The translations under genes and the position numbers were made by a program. A stretch of DNA of 64,000 nt. Source: Pedomonas mirosovicensis (GTDB taxonomy: Bacteria; Pseudomonadota; Alphaproteobacteria; Sphingomonadales; Sphingomonadaceae). Numbering within the stretch: the first letter of the stretch is position 1; each line of letters starts with the position of its first letter. The stretch is from NCBI RefSeq assembly GCF_022569295.1, contig NZ_JAKFIA010000001.1, positions 883,001 through 947,000 on the forward strand, read 5' to 3'. Positions 1 to 8,800 of the stretch are shown here, in pieces. The notes beneath the pieces were generated by a model that did no database searches, was not told the origin of the DNA, and was given only the letters and a program-made list of their open reading frames with translations.

Positions 1-876
1 CTGGAAGCGGCGCGCCAGCAGGAGGCGCGGGCAAAGCAGCTGAGCGCGCTGGTTGAGGCGTTCGAGCAGCAGGTGGCGCGTTCGCTTGGCGCCGTCGCCC
101 AGTCGAGCGGGCACCTCCTCAAGACGGCCGACCTGATGACCGGCGCGGTGGACGACACCAACGCGCGGACCCAGGCCGTGGACAGCGCCTCCGCCGAGGC
201 GTCCAGCAACGTGCAGATGGTGGCGGCGGCAACCGAGGAGATGACCGCCTCCATCGAGGAGATTTCCCGGCAGATCATGTCCGCCAAGGGCATCGTCGAC
301 CAGGTGTCGGCGGAGGCGGTGGAGACAACGCAGAACATGCAGCGCCTCGTCTCGGTTTCCGAGCAGGTGGCCCAGATCGTCGGCATCATCGGCGCCATTG
401 CCGAGCAGACCAACCTGCTCGCGCTGAACGCCACCATCGAGGCCGCCCGGGCGGGCGACAGCGGGCGCGGCTTCGCCGTGGTGGCAAGCGAGGTCAAGGG
501 GCTGGCCAATCAGGTGGCGCGGGCAACCCAGGAAATCACCGCCAAGGTGGAGGCCATGCAGACGGAGGCCACCACGTCGGCAACCGCGCTCGACCGGATG
601 GGCGAGACCATCGGCCGGATGACGGAGATTTCCGCCGTCATCGCCGCCGCCATGGAAGAGCAGAACGCCACCATGCGGGAGATCGCCCGCAGCGTGCAGA
701 ACGCGGCGAACGGCACCGAGCAGGTGGCCCGCAACATTCGCGGCGTGACGGACGCGGCCAGCGCGACCGCCCAGGCGGCGCTGGAGGTGCGTGCGGCCTC
801 TGAGACCCTGTCGCAGGAGGCGGAGGCGTTGCGCCAGGGGGTCGGCGCCTTCCTCGATCAGGTGCGGGTGGCCTGA
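1..876 (+). CDS. Methyl-accepting chemotaxis protein, C-terminal part (gene starts before the window)
   Basis: The frame is open from base 1, so the gene begins upstream; about 291 residues are visible. The sequence is a long coiled coil ending in the cytoplasmic signalling domain of chemoreceptors. The conserved hairpin tip is recognisable as [19 protein letters not shown] followed by [15 protein letters not shown]. This tip contacts CheA and CheW, and Gln/Glu-rich heptads on both sides (for example ATEEM, AMEEQN) are typical methylation-helix sequence. No CheR-docking pentapeptide is seen at the C-terminus (DQVRVA). The sensor and membrane parts lie outside the window, so the ligand cannot be inferred. 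The family call is secure; the first ATG/GTG in view is not a real start. Confidence 0.95.
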   Translation: MEAARQQEARAKQLSALVEAFEQQVARSLGAVAQSSGHLLKTADLMTGAVDDTNARTQAVDSASAEASSNVQMVAAATEEMTASIEEISRQIMSAKGIVDQVSAEAVETTQNMQRLVSVSEQVAQIVGIIGAIAEQTNLLALNATIEAARAGDSGRGFAVVASEVKGLANQVARATQEITAKVEAMQTEATTSATALDRMGETIGRMTEISAVIAAAMEEQNATMREIARSVQNAANGTEQVARNIRGVTDAASATAQAALEVRAASETLSQEAEALRQGVGAFLDQVRVA

Positions 877-1024
877 GCCGGAAAATCGGGCGAAGCTGGT
901 TGCGGGGCGAGACCAGCCTCGGCAATGCCCCGTAAAGGCGCATAGAGGCACCTTACAGCGCCAAGACAGACCTGTCCGCTACCACCCTAGCGGAGATAGG
1001 CAAAAACCTCTCAGCGGGCGTTTA

Positions 1025-1076
1025 AACCCCCGTAGCGTCGATTTCGTGTTTTGCGCGAAATTGGCCTGCGGGGGTT
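1025..1076. terminator. Hairpin between convergent genes
   Basis: AACCCCCG (1025-1032) pairs perfectly with CGGGGGTT (1069-1076), and ATTTCG/CGAAAT form an inner stem. It lies between the ends of the chemoreceptor and SDR genes, so it is a plausible shared transcription end. There is no clear T-tract, which keeps confidence low. The rest of 877-1097 shows nothing recognisable. Confidence 0.35.
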
Positions 1077-1097
1077 CTGCTATTGGGGGTGAAGCTG

Positions 1098-1955
1098 TCA
1101 TTCCCCGGCGGCGAGGCAGGCGCGCAGGCCTTCCCGGTAAGAGGGATAGAGAAGCCGGTAGCCGAGCCGCTGCTTCAGCCTGTCGTTCTTCACCTTCCGG
1201 CTTTCGGCATAGAAGCCGCGGGCCATGGGCGAAAGCCCCGCCTCCTCCAGCGTTTGCAGCGGCGGGCAGGGCACGCCCAGCAACTCGCAGGCGTATTTAA
1301 TCACCGCATGGCCGGGGGCGGGCTCGTCATCCGCCACGTTGTAGAGGCTGGCCTGCCCTGGCGCATCCGGCCGGGCGAGCGAGGCCATCAGCGCCCCGAC
1401 GATATCCTCCACATGGATGCGGCAGAACACGTGGCCGGGCGCATCGATGCGGTGGGCCTTGCCCGCCCGCACCCGGTCGAGCGCCGAGCGGCCGGGCCCG
1501 TAGATGCCGGGCAGGCGGAAGATGTGCACCGGAGCTTTCGATTCCCGCGCCAGCGCCTGCCAGCCGAGATCCGCCTCCACCCGCGCCGAGCGCCGTCCGC
1601 CGCCGAGCGGGGACGCTTCGTCCACCCAGCCGCCCTGCGTATCGCCGTAGACGCCGGTGGACGACAGGTAGCCGATCCACCGCGCCGGGGCCGCCCGCAG
1701 CGCCGCGCCGTATCGGCGCAGCACCGGGTCCGGCAGGCCCATGTCATCGTCCGGCGGTACGGAGGACAGAACGGCATCCGCCTCGCCAATCCAGCGCTCG
1801 ACCGCCGGGTCGTCGAACGCCAGCGCCTCGACGCTTTCCATGGCCCCAGGCGTGCGGCGCGTGCCCGCCACCCGCCAGCCCTCCGCAACCAGACGGGCGG
1901 CAAAGCGGCTGGCCGTGTAGCCAAGGCCGAAAATCAAACAGCTGCGGGTGCTCAT
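1098..1955 (-). CDS. NAD(P)-binding SDR / NAD-dependent epimerase-like protein
   Basis: This is a 285-residue soluble protein. The N-terminal Rossmann motif GLGYTASRFAARL immediately follows a hydrophobic strand, as in extended or atypical short-chain dehydrogenases of the YeeZ type. Further on, YLSSTGVYGD is the usual SDR active-site neighbourhood (Ser/Thr with a Tyr nearby) and RLPGIYGPGRSALD is a family-typical segment. The substrate cannot be read from the sequence. The start ATG at 1955 gives the Rossmann fold a normal N-terminus. It is convergent with the chemoreceptor and has no operon partner. Confidence 0.8.
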   Translation of the reverse strand: MSTRSCLIFGLGYTASRFAARLVAEGWRVAGTRRTPGAMESVEALAFDDPAVERWIGEADAVLSSVPPDDDMGLPDPVLRRYGAALRAAPARWIGYLSSTGVYGDTQGGWVDEASPLGGGRRSARVEADLGWQALARESKAPVHIFRLPGIYGPGRSALDRVRAGKAHRIDAPGHVFCRIHVEDIVGALMASLARPDAPGQASLYNVADDEPAPGHAVIKYACELLGVPCPPLQTLEEAGLSPMARGFYAESRKVKNDRLKQRLGYRLLYPSYREGLRACLAAGE

Positions 1956-1987
1956 GGGGCGGGTTTAACGTGAATTGCCTGTTTTGG

Positions 1988-2162
1988 GCAGGAGAGACTT
2001 GCCCCCTCCTGCGCCTCCCATTCGTTTTATCGGGCCGCGCTCGCCATTTACCCCGGCGCTTTTTCACCCCGGCCTCGCGCGGCGGTTCGACCGGGTGCAT
2101 CCCGTCCAAACGAATGGGGGATCGCAAGGGGGGCAAAGCCACGGGCTGAGCGTCCCCCTTGC
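1988..2162. repeat. Paired-hairpin repeat, copy 1
   Basis: The left arm is GCAGGAG (1988-1994) pairing with CTCCTGC (2006-2012), followed by CCTCCCATTCGTTTTATCGG. The right arm begins with AAACGAATGGGGG (2108-2120) and has a hairpin GCAAGGGGG (2124-2132) with CCCCCTTGC (2154-2162). The inner CATTCGTTTT and AAACGAATG motifs are inverted copies, so the whole element can fold back on itself. The same two-arm layout recurs at 11.3, 18.9, 28.0, 34.3 and 47.3 kb. The gap 1956-2229 holds no gene. Confidence 0.75.
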
Positions 2163-2229
2163 ATCTTCCTTGGCTTGTACGCTTCCGCGCACGGGAGGGG
2201 GGCAGGGCCCCCTTTCTCCCTTCAGCGAC

Positions 2230-3612
2230 CTACTGGGCCATCCCCACGGCCGTGGTGTCGGCGGGCGGCGGGGCGGACAGGTTTTCCGCCTTCCAGCGCA
2301 TGGACATGCGGATGCGGCTGGCCCCGCTGGGGTGGTCGAAGAAGATGATTTCCTCCAGCGGGGAGGGATTGAGTTTGCGGTAGGTGGACAGTTTCAGCGC
2401 GGTGGTGGCAAAGCCATCCGGCTCGCGGGCGGCGTTGAGGCCGAAGATATCGGCCTGCGTTTCCGCCGTGCGGGTGATGGTGTTGGTGACCGGCGTTGCC
2501 AGGAAGAAGAAGACGCTGAGCACGGCGATAAGAGCGGGCAGCCCGGCGATGTCGTCCAGCCCGCGCACGCCCCAGCGCTCGCCGTGGCGGGCGATGAGCC
2601 ACTTCAGGCCGAAGTGGACGAAGGCGAAGCCGGCTGCGAACACCAGACCGAAGGACATCAGCAGGAACAGCGAGTGGTCCAGCACATAGTGGCCCAGCTC
2701 GTGGCCCATCACCGCCTTGATTTCCTCAGGGCTTCCCTGGTTCAGCAGGTTGTCGTTGAGGGAAATGCGGATGGTCGAGCCCAGCCCGCTGACGTTGGCG
2801 GAGATGCGGCTGGTCTGCCGCGAGGCGTCGACCACATAGACGTTGTCCGCCGGCACGCCGTTGGCGCGGGCCATGGAGAGCACCTGCTCGTGCACCGGCC
2901 CCTCGGCCAGCGGCGTGTAGCTGTTGAACAGCGGCTGGATGAACACCGGCGCAATGAAGGAGGCAAAGGCGATGAGGACGACGGCCAGCCCCGCGCCCCA
3001 TACCCACCAGGTGCGCTGGGCGCGGCGGATGATGGCATAGAGCACGGCCAGCGCCGGGGCGAGCAGCACGAGGTTGACCACCTCGCTGATGGAGAAGTCC
3101 CGCAGCCATCCCCCGAAGCTCTGGTTGGAGAGGCCGTACTGGTGCTCGCGGAAGAAGCTTTCATAGAGCGTCCAGGGCAGGCTGAGCAGCGTCGCCAGCA
3201 CCAGGTAGACGGCGGCATAGCCCAGGTTCTGGAGCCAGCGGCGCTTCGTGCGCGCCTCCATCCAGCCGCGCACGCGGGCCGAGATGCCGAAGCGCAGCAG
3301 CACCCACGCGACGGCCAGCGCCCAGAGGGTGCCCCACAGCAGCATCCAGTAGCCGCCCTCGAAGTAGGCGTCGGACTTGGCCCGCGCCTCGCCGGAGACG
3401 GTGGCCAGGTAGCGCTGGGTCTCAAGCTCGACATCGAAGGCGGGCGCAGGCGCTGCGGCTTCTGCGGCTGGCGGCGCGGCAACATCGGTTGCTTCGGTTG
3501 CGGTGATGCCCGGACCGGCGGCTTGCGGCGCGGCGGCTTGCGAACCGGCGACGGGCAGCGAAAGGGCGCTCAGAAACAGAGCGGCCCCCACCCAGAGAAT
3601 TGGTCGTTGCAT
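2230..3612 (-). CDS. M48 family (Ste24-like) membrane metallopeptidase
   Basis: This 460-residue protein has an N-terminal signal or membrane segment (ALFLSALSLPVAGSQA), an Ala/Pro-rich linker, several membrane spans, and the zinc site HELGH near residue 302 (VMGHELGHYVLDH). A downstream ETQAD segment fits the third zinc ligand region of M48 enzymes. The order of spans around the catalytic helix matches Ste24/CAAX protease 1 rather than the shorter HtpX. In bacteria such proteins are inner-membrane proteases; the substrate here is not inferable. The ATG at 3612 is chosen because the signal segment follows directly. It stands alone, with a repeat element downstream. Confidence 0.9.
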   Translation of the reverse strand: MQRPILWVGAALFLSALSLPVAGSQAAAPQAAGPGITATEATDVAAPPAAEAAAPAPAFDVELETQRYLATVSGEARAKSDAYFEGGYWMLLWGTLWALAVAWVLLRFGISARVRGWMEARTKRRWLQNLGYAAVYLVLATLLSLPWTLYESFFREHQYGLSNQSFGGWLRDFSISEVVNLVLLAPALAVLYAIIRRAQRTWWVWGAGLAVVLIAFASFIAPVFIQPLFNSYTPLAEGPVHEQVLSMARANGVPADNVYVVDASRQTSRISANVSGLGSTIRISLNDNLLNQGSPEEIKAVMGHELGHYVLDHSLFLLMSFGLVFAAGFAFVHFGLKWLIARHGERWGVRGLDDIAGLPALIAVLSVFFFLATPVTNTITRTAETQADIFGLNAAREPDGFATTALKLSTYRKLNPSPLEEIIFFDHPSGASRIRMSMRWKAENLSAPPPADTTAVGMAQ

Positions 3613-3992
3613 ATATTGATTAACCCCCCGAAAATTCTTCCAAAAGCCTAGGATTAAATGGTTTTGAATGAAACTATCTTTTGAGGGTAGGTGCCTGCAG
3701 GAGGGCGCATGGAAGAGACAGGCCGGGTCTATAGGGGTGAACCCTCGGGCCTTACACGGGAAATCCTTGCTGCCGCCCAGGCCATGGACCTGCCGCGCGC
3801 GTTCCGCCCGAGGAGTCTGGCGGTGCGGGAAGCGCGGGAGTACGCCTTGCGCCTCCCCGGTATGACAGGCGCTCTGGCCCCTTGCATGCCCTAAGCTTGC
3901 CGTTCAGTGACGAGCACCAATATCCAGAGAACAAGCGTAGTCTATCCCCGGCCGCCTCTTCCGGCGGCGTTTTGTGAAAGCGGTTTCTTCCC
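3613..3992. other. Gene-free stretch between divergent M48 protease and pepN
   Basis: The first 60 bases next to the protease start are A+T-richer (AAAATTCTTCCAAAAG, TTTTGAATGAAACTATC) and probably hold promoters for one or both genes. A 67-codon plus-strand frame at 3691-3894 is open, but it matches nothing I recognise and lacks a convincing ribosome binding site. I do not call it a gene. Confidence 0.5.
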
Positions 3993-6629
3993 ATGCTTGA
4001 TGCACAGGCGACCCCCCAGGCAATCCTGCTCAAGGACTACCAGCCCCCGCGTTTCCTCATCCCCGAGATCCAGCTGGACTTCGATCTCGACGACACCGCG
4101 ACCCGGGTGACCAGCCGGTTCACCGCGGTTCGTAACGGCAGCCACAAACAGTCGCTGGTGCTGGACGGCCGCGATCTGAAGCTTCTCTCCGTCTCGGTGG
4201 ACGGCAAGCCGCTGGAGCCGGGCGGCTACCGCCAGAACCGCGAGCAGCTGGCCATTCCGCTGAAGGGCCCGCGCGCCGAAATCGAGATCGTCACGCAGGT
4301 GAACCCGGCCGCCAACACCCAGCTGATGGGCCTCTACATGTCCGGCGGCATCTTCTGCACCCAGTGCGAGGCCGAAGGCTTCCGCCGCATCACCTACTTC
4401 ATCGACCGGCCGGACGTGATGAGCCGCTACCGCACCACCGTCAGGGCGGACAAGGCGCGCTTCCCGGTGCTGCTCTCCAATGGCAACCCGGCGGGGCAGG
4501 GCGATTTGCCCGATGGCCGCCACTGGGCCACGTGGGACGACCCGTTCCCCAAGCCGTGCTATCTGTTCGCGCTGGTGGCGGGCGACCTCAAGCCCTTCTC
4601 CGACAGCTTCACCACCATGTCGGGCCGCAAGGTCGCGCTCAACATCTGGGTGAAGGAAGGCGACCTCGACCGCTGCCGGCACGCCATGGAGGCGCTGAAG
4701 AAATCCATGCGCTGGGACGAGGAGAAGTTCGGGCGCGAGTATGATCTCGATGTTTTCAACATCGTCGCCGTGGGAGACTTCAACTTCGGCGCGATGGAGA
4801 ACAAGGGCCTGAACATCTTCAACTCGAAGTATGTGCTGGCCGCCCAGGAAACCGCGACGGACATGGACTTCGACGCGGTGGAAAGCGTCATCGCCCACGA
4901 ATATTTCCACAACTGGACCGGCAACCGCGTGACCTGCCGGGACTGGTTCCAGCTGAGCCTGAAGGAAGGGCTGACCGTCTTCCGCGACCAGGAGTTCTCG
5001 GCCGATCACGGCTCGCGCGCGCTGAAGCGCATCGAGGATGTGAGAACGCTGCGCGCCGGGCAGTTTCCCGAGGACTCGGGGCCGCTTGCTCACCCGGTGC
5101 GGCCCGAGAGCTACATCGAGATTTCCAACTTCTACACCGCGACCGTCTACAACAAGGGCGCGGAAGTCATCCGCATGATGGCGACGCTCCTGGGCGAGGA
5201 GAAGTTCCGCGCCGGGCTCGACCTCTACTTCGCCCGCCACGACGGGCAGGCGGTGACCTGCGACGATTTCGTGGCGGCGATGGAGGAGGCGGGCGGCGTC
5301 GACCTCAGCCAGTTCAAGCTGTGGTATTCGCAGGCGGGCACGCCCCATCTGGAAGCATGGCTCGACTACGACGAGGCCGCGCAGCGGGCCTGCCTGCGCG
5401 TGAAGCAGACCATCCCCGACACGCCGGGCCAGACGGGCAAGAAGCCCATGCACATTCCGCTGCGGGTGGCGCTGTTCGGCGCGCAATCGGGGCGGAATCT
5501 CACGGGCGACCAGTTGGTTGAGCTGCGTCACGCGGAAGAGACGGTGGTGTTCGAGGGGCTGACCGAGCGGCCGGTGCCCTCGCTCCTGCGCGGCTTCTCG
5601 GCCCCGGTGGTGCTGAAGGCCCCGATGGACCGCTCGGACCTCGCGTTTCTTGCCCGTCACGACGATGACCCCTTCGCCCGCTTCGAGGCGATGCAGCGGC
5701 TCGGCCTTGACCTGATGCTGGAGCAGATCAACGCCCACGCCACCGGCAAGGGGGTGTCGGTCGCGCCGGTGCTGGTGGAAACGGTAGAGGCCATCCTCAA
5801 GGAAGCCCTCAGCGGCGCGCTGGACCCGGCGCTGGCCGCCGAGGCGGTGAGCCTGCCGAGCGAATCCTACGTAGGCGACCAGATGGCGATCGTGGATGTG
5901 GACGGCATTCACGCCGTGCGCCAGCAGTTCCGCCAGACGCTGACCGCGCGCCTGCGCCCGCTGTGGTGGGATGTCTACCGCCAGATGCAGGACGCTTCTT
6001 ACGTCTTCACGCCGGAAGCCAAGGCCCGGCGGCGGCTGAAGAACACGGCGCTGCAATATTTGATGGTGGAGGACGGCGCGGAGGCGGGCGGGGCGGCCGC
6101 CGAGGCGGCGGCGGCGTGCGTCGCCCAGTTCAGGCAGGCCGACAACATGACTGATCGCATCGTGGCGCTGGGCGCGCTCGTCAACTCCGCCGCGCCGGAG
6201 CGCGAGGCGGCCCTCCAGCAGTTCTACGACGACTGGGCGGGCGATGCCCTGGTGATCGACAAGTGGTTCACGTTGCAGGCCCTCTCCATCCGCCCGGATA
6301 CGCTGGAGCAGGTGACGGCGCTCACCCGGCACCCGGCCTTCACGCTTACCAACCCCAACCGCCTGCGCTCCCTCGTTGGCGCGTTCAGCATGAACCAGGT
6401 GCGCTTCCATGCGGCGAGCGGCGGCGGCTACCGGTATCTGGCCGATCAGGTGATCGCGGTTGACAAGCTGAACCCGCAAACCGCCGCGCGGCTGGTGGCC
6501 CCGCTGGGGCGCTGGCAGCGCTTCGACCAAAGCCGCGCCAGCCTGATGCGCCGCCAGCTGGAGCGCATCCTCGGCGTCTCGGGCCTCTCCAAGGACGTGT
6601 ACGAGATGGTCTCGAAAAGCCTCGGGTGA
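3993..6629 (+). CDS. pepN: Aminopeptidase N
   Basis: This is an 878-residue cytosolic M1 zinc aminopeptidase that removes N-terminal residues from peptides. The exopeptidase motif GAMENKGLN lies near residue 266. The zinc site HEYFHNWTGNR lies near residue 301, and the third ligand follows in LKEGLTVFRDQEF, in the spacing of E. coli PepN. Length and the long helical C-terminal domain match the proteobacterial family. The ATG follows an A/G-rich leader. It is transcribed alone, divergent from the M48 protease and convergent with the next gene. The long open frame on the opposite strand is a codon-bias shadow. Confidence 0.97.
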   Translation: MLDAQATPQAILLKDYQPPRFLIPEIQLDFDLDDTATRVTSRFTAVRNGSHKQSLVLDGRDLKLLSVSVDGKPLEPGGYRQNREQLAIPLKGPRAEIEIVTQVNPAANTQLMGLYMSGGIFCTQCEAEGFRRITYFIDRPDVMSRYRTTVRADKARFPVLLSNGNPAGQGDLPDGRHWATWDDPFPKPCYLFALVAGDLKPFSDSFTTMSGRKVALNIWVKEGDLDRCRHAMEALKKSMRWDEEKFGREYDLDVFNIVAVGDFNFGAMENKGLNIFNSKYVLAAQETATDMDFDAVESVIAHEYFHNWTGNRVTCRDWFQLSLKEGLTVFRDQEFSADHGSRALKRIEDVRTLRAGQFPEDSGPLAHPVRPESYIEISNFYTATVYNKGAEVIRMMATLLGEEKFRAGLDLYFARHDGQAVTCDDFVAAMEEAGGVDLSQFKLWYSQAGTPHLEAWLDYDEAAQRACLRVKQTIPDTPGQTGKKPMHIPLRVALFGAQSGRNLTGDQLVELRHAEETVVFEGLTERPVPSLLRGFSAPVVLKAPMDRSDLAFLARHDDDPFARFEAMQRLGLDLMLEQINAHATGKGVSVAPVLVETVEAILKEALSGALDPALAAEAVSLPSESYVGDQMAIVDVDGIHAVRQQFRQTLTARLRPLWWDVYRQMQDASYVFTPEAKARRRLKNTALQYLMVEDGAEAGGAAAEAAAACVAQFRQADNMTDRIVALGALVNSAAPEREAALQQFYDDWAGDALVIDKWFTLQALSIRPDTLEQVTALTRHPAFTLTNPNRLRSLVGAFSMNQVRFHAASGGGYRYLADQVIAVDKLNPQTAARLVAPLGRWQRFDQSRASLMRRQLERILGVSGLSKDVYEMVSKSLG

Positions 6630-6645
6630 GGGGCTCAAGGGGAAG

Positions 6646-6678
6646 GGAGGTGCAGGGGGGCAAGACCCCTGCACCTCC
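6646..6678. repeat. Perfect 13-bp hairpin (single arm of the repeat family)
   Basis: GGAGGTGCAGGGG (6646-6658) pairs perfectly with CCCCTGCACCTCC (6666-6678) across a 7-base loop. The CTGCACCTCC segment is the same sequence seen at the junction of the left arms of the paired repeats. It sits between convergent genes and may serve as a shared transcription end, although no T-tract follows. Confidence 0.6.
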
Positions 6679-6695
6679 GGAGACAGGCTTGAAGA

Positions 6696-7205
6696 TTACA
6701 GCGCCGAGAGCAGCACGACGGCGTCGATCACCTTCTTGGTGGCTTCGGCGATGAGCAGCACGTCGCCGTCGACGCGGCGGTAGATGTAGCCCGAGGGCGG
6801 CGGCGGAAGCTGACGCCGCAGGTCGTAGGGCAGGTCCTCAATAATCACCGTGCGCGGCAGCGGCTGGCCGATCACATAGCGCTTCTTGGCCTGGCCCCGC
6901 GGCAGGCAGCCGTGGCGGGTCTCGATCAATCCCGGCGGGCAGGAGTAGCGGTGGCTGTCGTAATAGCGCACGACCACATCGCGGTACGAGCGGTCCCAGC
7001 GCGCGCCGTCGCGCTCGATGATGACGACGCGATCGTCGTCCTCGTGCCGCTTGCCATGATTCTTATGATCGTCGCGGTCGTAATGCCGCTCCTTGCGGGG
7101 ATGGCCCGACTCGTTCTTGTGCGGATCGGCAAGGGACGGGCCGCTGGCCGCCACGCCAAGCGCGACGAGGCCGAGACCGAACATACGGATAATCGAGCGG
7201 GACAT
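6696..7205 (-). CDS. Small exported protein, CigR/RcnB-like
   Basis: This 169-residue protein has a signal peptide (MSRSIIRMFGLGLVALGVAASGPSLA). A very polar His/Asp/Lys/Arg-rich stretch follows (about residues 28-60). A C-terminal domain then contains LPYDLRRQLPPPPSGYIYRRVDGD and a hydrophobic end. That C-terminal pattern (basic, Pro-rich, YxYRRVDGDVLLI) is typical of periplasmic RcnB/DUF1236-type proteins, including those annotated as CigR family. RcnB is a periplasmic nickel/cobalt-homeostasis protein; whether this one binds metal is an inference from its His/Asp-rich region. It is convergent with pepN. Confidence 0.65.
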   Translation of the reverse strand: MSRSIIRMFGLGLVALGVAASGPSLADPHKNESGHPRKERHYDRDDHKNHGKRHEDDDRVVIIERDGARWDRSYRDVVVRYYDSHRYSCPPGLIETRHGCLPRGQAKKRYVIGQPLPRTVIIEDLPYDLRRQLPPPPSGYIYRRVDGDVLLIAEATKKVIDAVVLLSAL

Positions 7206-7316
7206 GTGAAACTTCTCCTGAAACGACGCCCCAGACGTGCCCAGTCATCGGGCTTGGCGCGCATCGTTGCAGATCAATGATGAAACCAAGCTGAACGGAA
7301 TGAGTGAAAAACCCGG

Positions 7317-8792
7317 TCAAAAACCCGCCGCAACGGTGAGAGCAAGGCTGTGGCCGCTCTCAGGCGTGGCGGACAGAGGCAGGCGGTAATCAAGCCGCAG
7401 GTGGAGAGGGATGGGGCCGAGGCGCGACTCGACGCCGACGCTTGGCCCGGCCTCCAGCCGGTGACGGGTCCGGTCGTCGTGCTGCACCATGCCCCACAGC
7501 GCGGCGGTCAGGGTGGCGCGGGCATCCTCCCCAAGGGCAAGGCCATAGCCGGCCCGCGCCTCGCCGCCGGCGAACAGGTCGCGCCGCCGCGCGCCCACCA
7601 TTGCCGCCTCGCCGAACAGCGACCAGTGCGGCCACACGGGCGCGCCGGGGCGGGCGGGACCATAGCCTTCCCCATAGCCGCCATAGAGGCGCACGGCAAA
7701 GGCGTCGCGGGCCTCCCTGCCCAGCCCGATCCAGCGCTCGGCCGCCAGTGTGCCGCCGATGGCGGGCAGCACGACCCAGCCGAGCCCCGCCGTTGCCTGC
7801 GTGGTGCGCCGCTGTGGCATGCCGTTGCGCTGGTCATGCGCGGTGAGCAGGCGGGCCTGCAGCACCAGCGGCCGTTCGGCCAGGGGCTCGGGCCGGTAAT
7901 GGACCGCCAGCGCGGATTGGGACTGGCCGAGCGCCGCGACGCCGACCGGCGCGAAGGAGGGGCCGCCTCTATCCTTGCGGAAGAAGGCATAGCCCTGCGC
8001 GGAGAATTTCCGGTTCAGGCGGGCGGCGTCCTGCTGCCACTGCCGCTGTGCGGCAGGCGTTGGCGCGCCGAGGCGAAGGGCGGTGTGAAACGCCGCTGCC
8101 GCTTCCCGCCGACGCCCCAGCCGGAGGGCGGCATAGGCCAGGTCCGCCGCAAGCTGACCATTGGGCGCGGCATCCAGGGCCTGCCGGAACAGGATGACGG
8201 CCCGTTCCGTCTCGCCCGCCGCAAGGGCGGCATAGGCGGCGGTGGCGGCATCGCTTGCGTTGCTATCGTTCGCGGCAGAGGCAGGCTGGGCGGGCCGGGG
8301 CCGGGATGGAGCGGGGAAGGCCGGCAGGGTCAGCGGCACCGCCGCCCCGGCGGCGGGGGCGATGTCCGCCACGGTAAAGGCAGGAACAGCCGCCGCGCCG
8401 CCCGGCGCTGGCCAGGAAAGGGCCATGAGCGACCTGTTGTCGAAGGCGGGCGGGGGGAGGAGAAGCGCGTCAGGTGCGTCCCGGTCCCCCGGCTTCCTGC
8501 GATAGACGAGCGGGATAATGGAATCGGTGGAATAGGCTGGCGGCACGTCCGACTCGCCAGGCAGGGCGAGGCGCACGATGGGCCTGCCGGGCCCGCCAGC
8601 CGGCGCGCGCTGGCGGGGCGGGGCCGAGGCGGCGGCCAGGCCGGGTGAGACGGGGGCGGCTTGGCGGAAGCCGAGGGCATGGGCGCGAAAGACGGCGACA
8701 TCCTCAAGGAACGCCTGCCTCTGCTGCGCGCCCCACAGGCAGAGGAGGGCAGGGCTCAGCAGGGCCGTCCGGCCGGGCGTGAATGCGACCAT
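7317..8792 (-). CDS. NfrA-like outer-membrane/TPR protein, C-terminal NfrA domain
   Basis: The product is 491 residues from the ATG at 8792. That start sits 8 bases after the glycosyltransferase stop and has GGAG upstream; longer frames would overlap the upstream gene by about 300 bases. The middle has TPR-like repeats (AAYAALAAGETERAVILFRQ, AYAALRLGRRREAAAAFHTA). The last 200 residues read as a beta-rich domain (ALAVHYRPEPL, RLYGGYGEGYGPARPG, LRLDYRLPL) ending in aromatic Phe, as in outer-membrane barrels. This matches the C-terminal part of phage N4 receptor component NfrA. The coupled gene upstream encodes the NfrB-like synthase. I infer a role in exporting or exposing a surface polysaccharide. 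Confidence 0.6.
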   Translation of the reverse strand: MVAFTPGRTALLSPALLCLWGAQQRQAFLEDVAVFRAHALGFRQAAPVSPGLAAASAPPRQRAPAGGPGRPIVRLALPGESDVPPAYSTDSIIPLVYRRKPGDRDAPDALLLPPPAFDNRSLMALSWPAPGGAAAVPAFTVADIAPAAGAAVPLTLPAFPAPSRPRPAQPASAANDSNASDAATAAYAALAAGETERAVILFRQALDAAPNGQLAADLAYAALRLGRRREAAAAFHTALRLGAPTPAAQRQWQQDAARLNRKFSAQGYAFFRKDRGGPSFAPVGVAALGQSQSALAVHYRPEPLAERPLVLQARLLTAHDQRNGMPQRRTTQATAGLGWVVLPAIGGTLAAERWIGLGREARDAFAVRLYGGYGEGYGPARPGAPVWPHWSLFGEAAMVGARRRDLFAGGEARAGYGLALGEDARATLTAALWGMVQHDDRTRHRLEAGPSVGVESRLGPIPLHLRLDYRLPLSATPESGHSLALTVAAGF

Positions 8793-8800
8793 CGAGGGGC

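Noticed and set aside
1975-3651. A 558-codon plus-strand open frame opposite the M48 protease
   Set aside because: Low-complexity shadow of high-GC codons; it also runs through a repeat element with no start signal.
3691-3894. Possible 67-residue gene upstream of pepN
   Set aside because: No ribosome binding site, no recognisable family and no hydrophobic or domain pattern; a frame of this length is expected by chance at this GC content.
3942-6674. A 910-codon open frame on the minus strand opposite pepN
   Set aside because: It lies exactly opposite a conserved enzyme and is His/Arg/Glu-rich, as expected from reading GC-rich codons backwards; there is no family resemblance.
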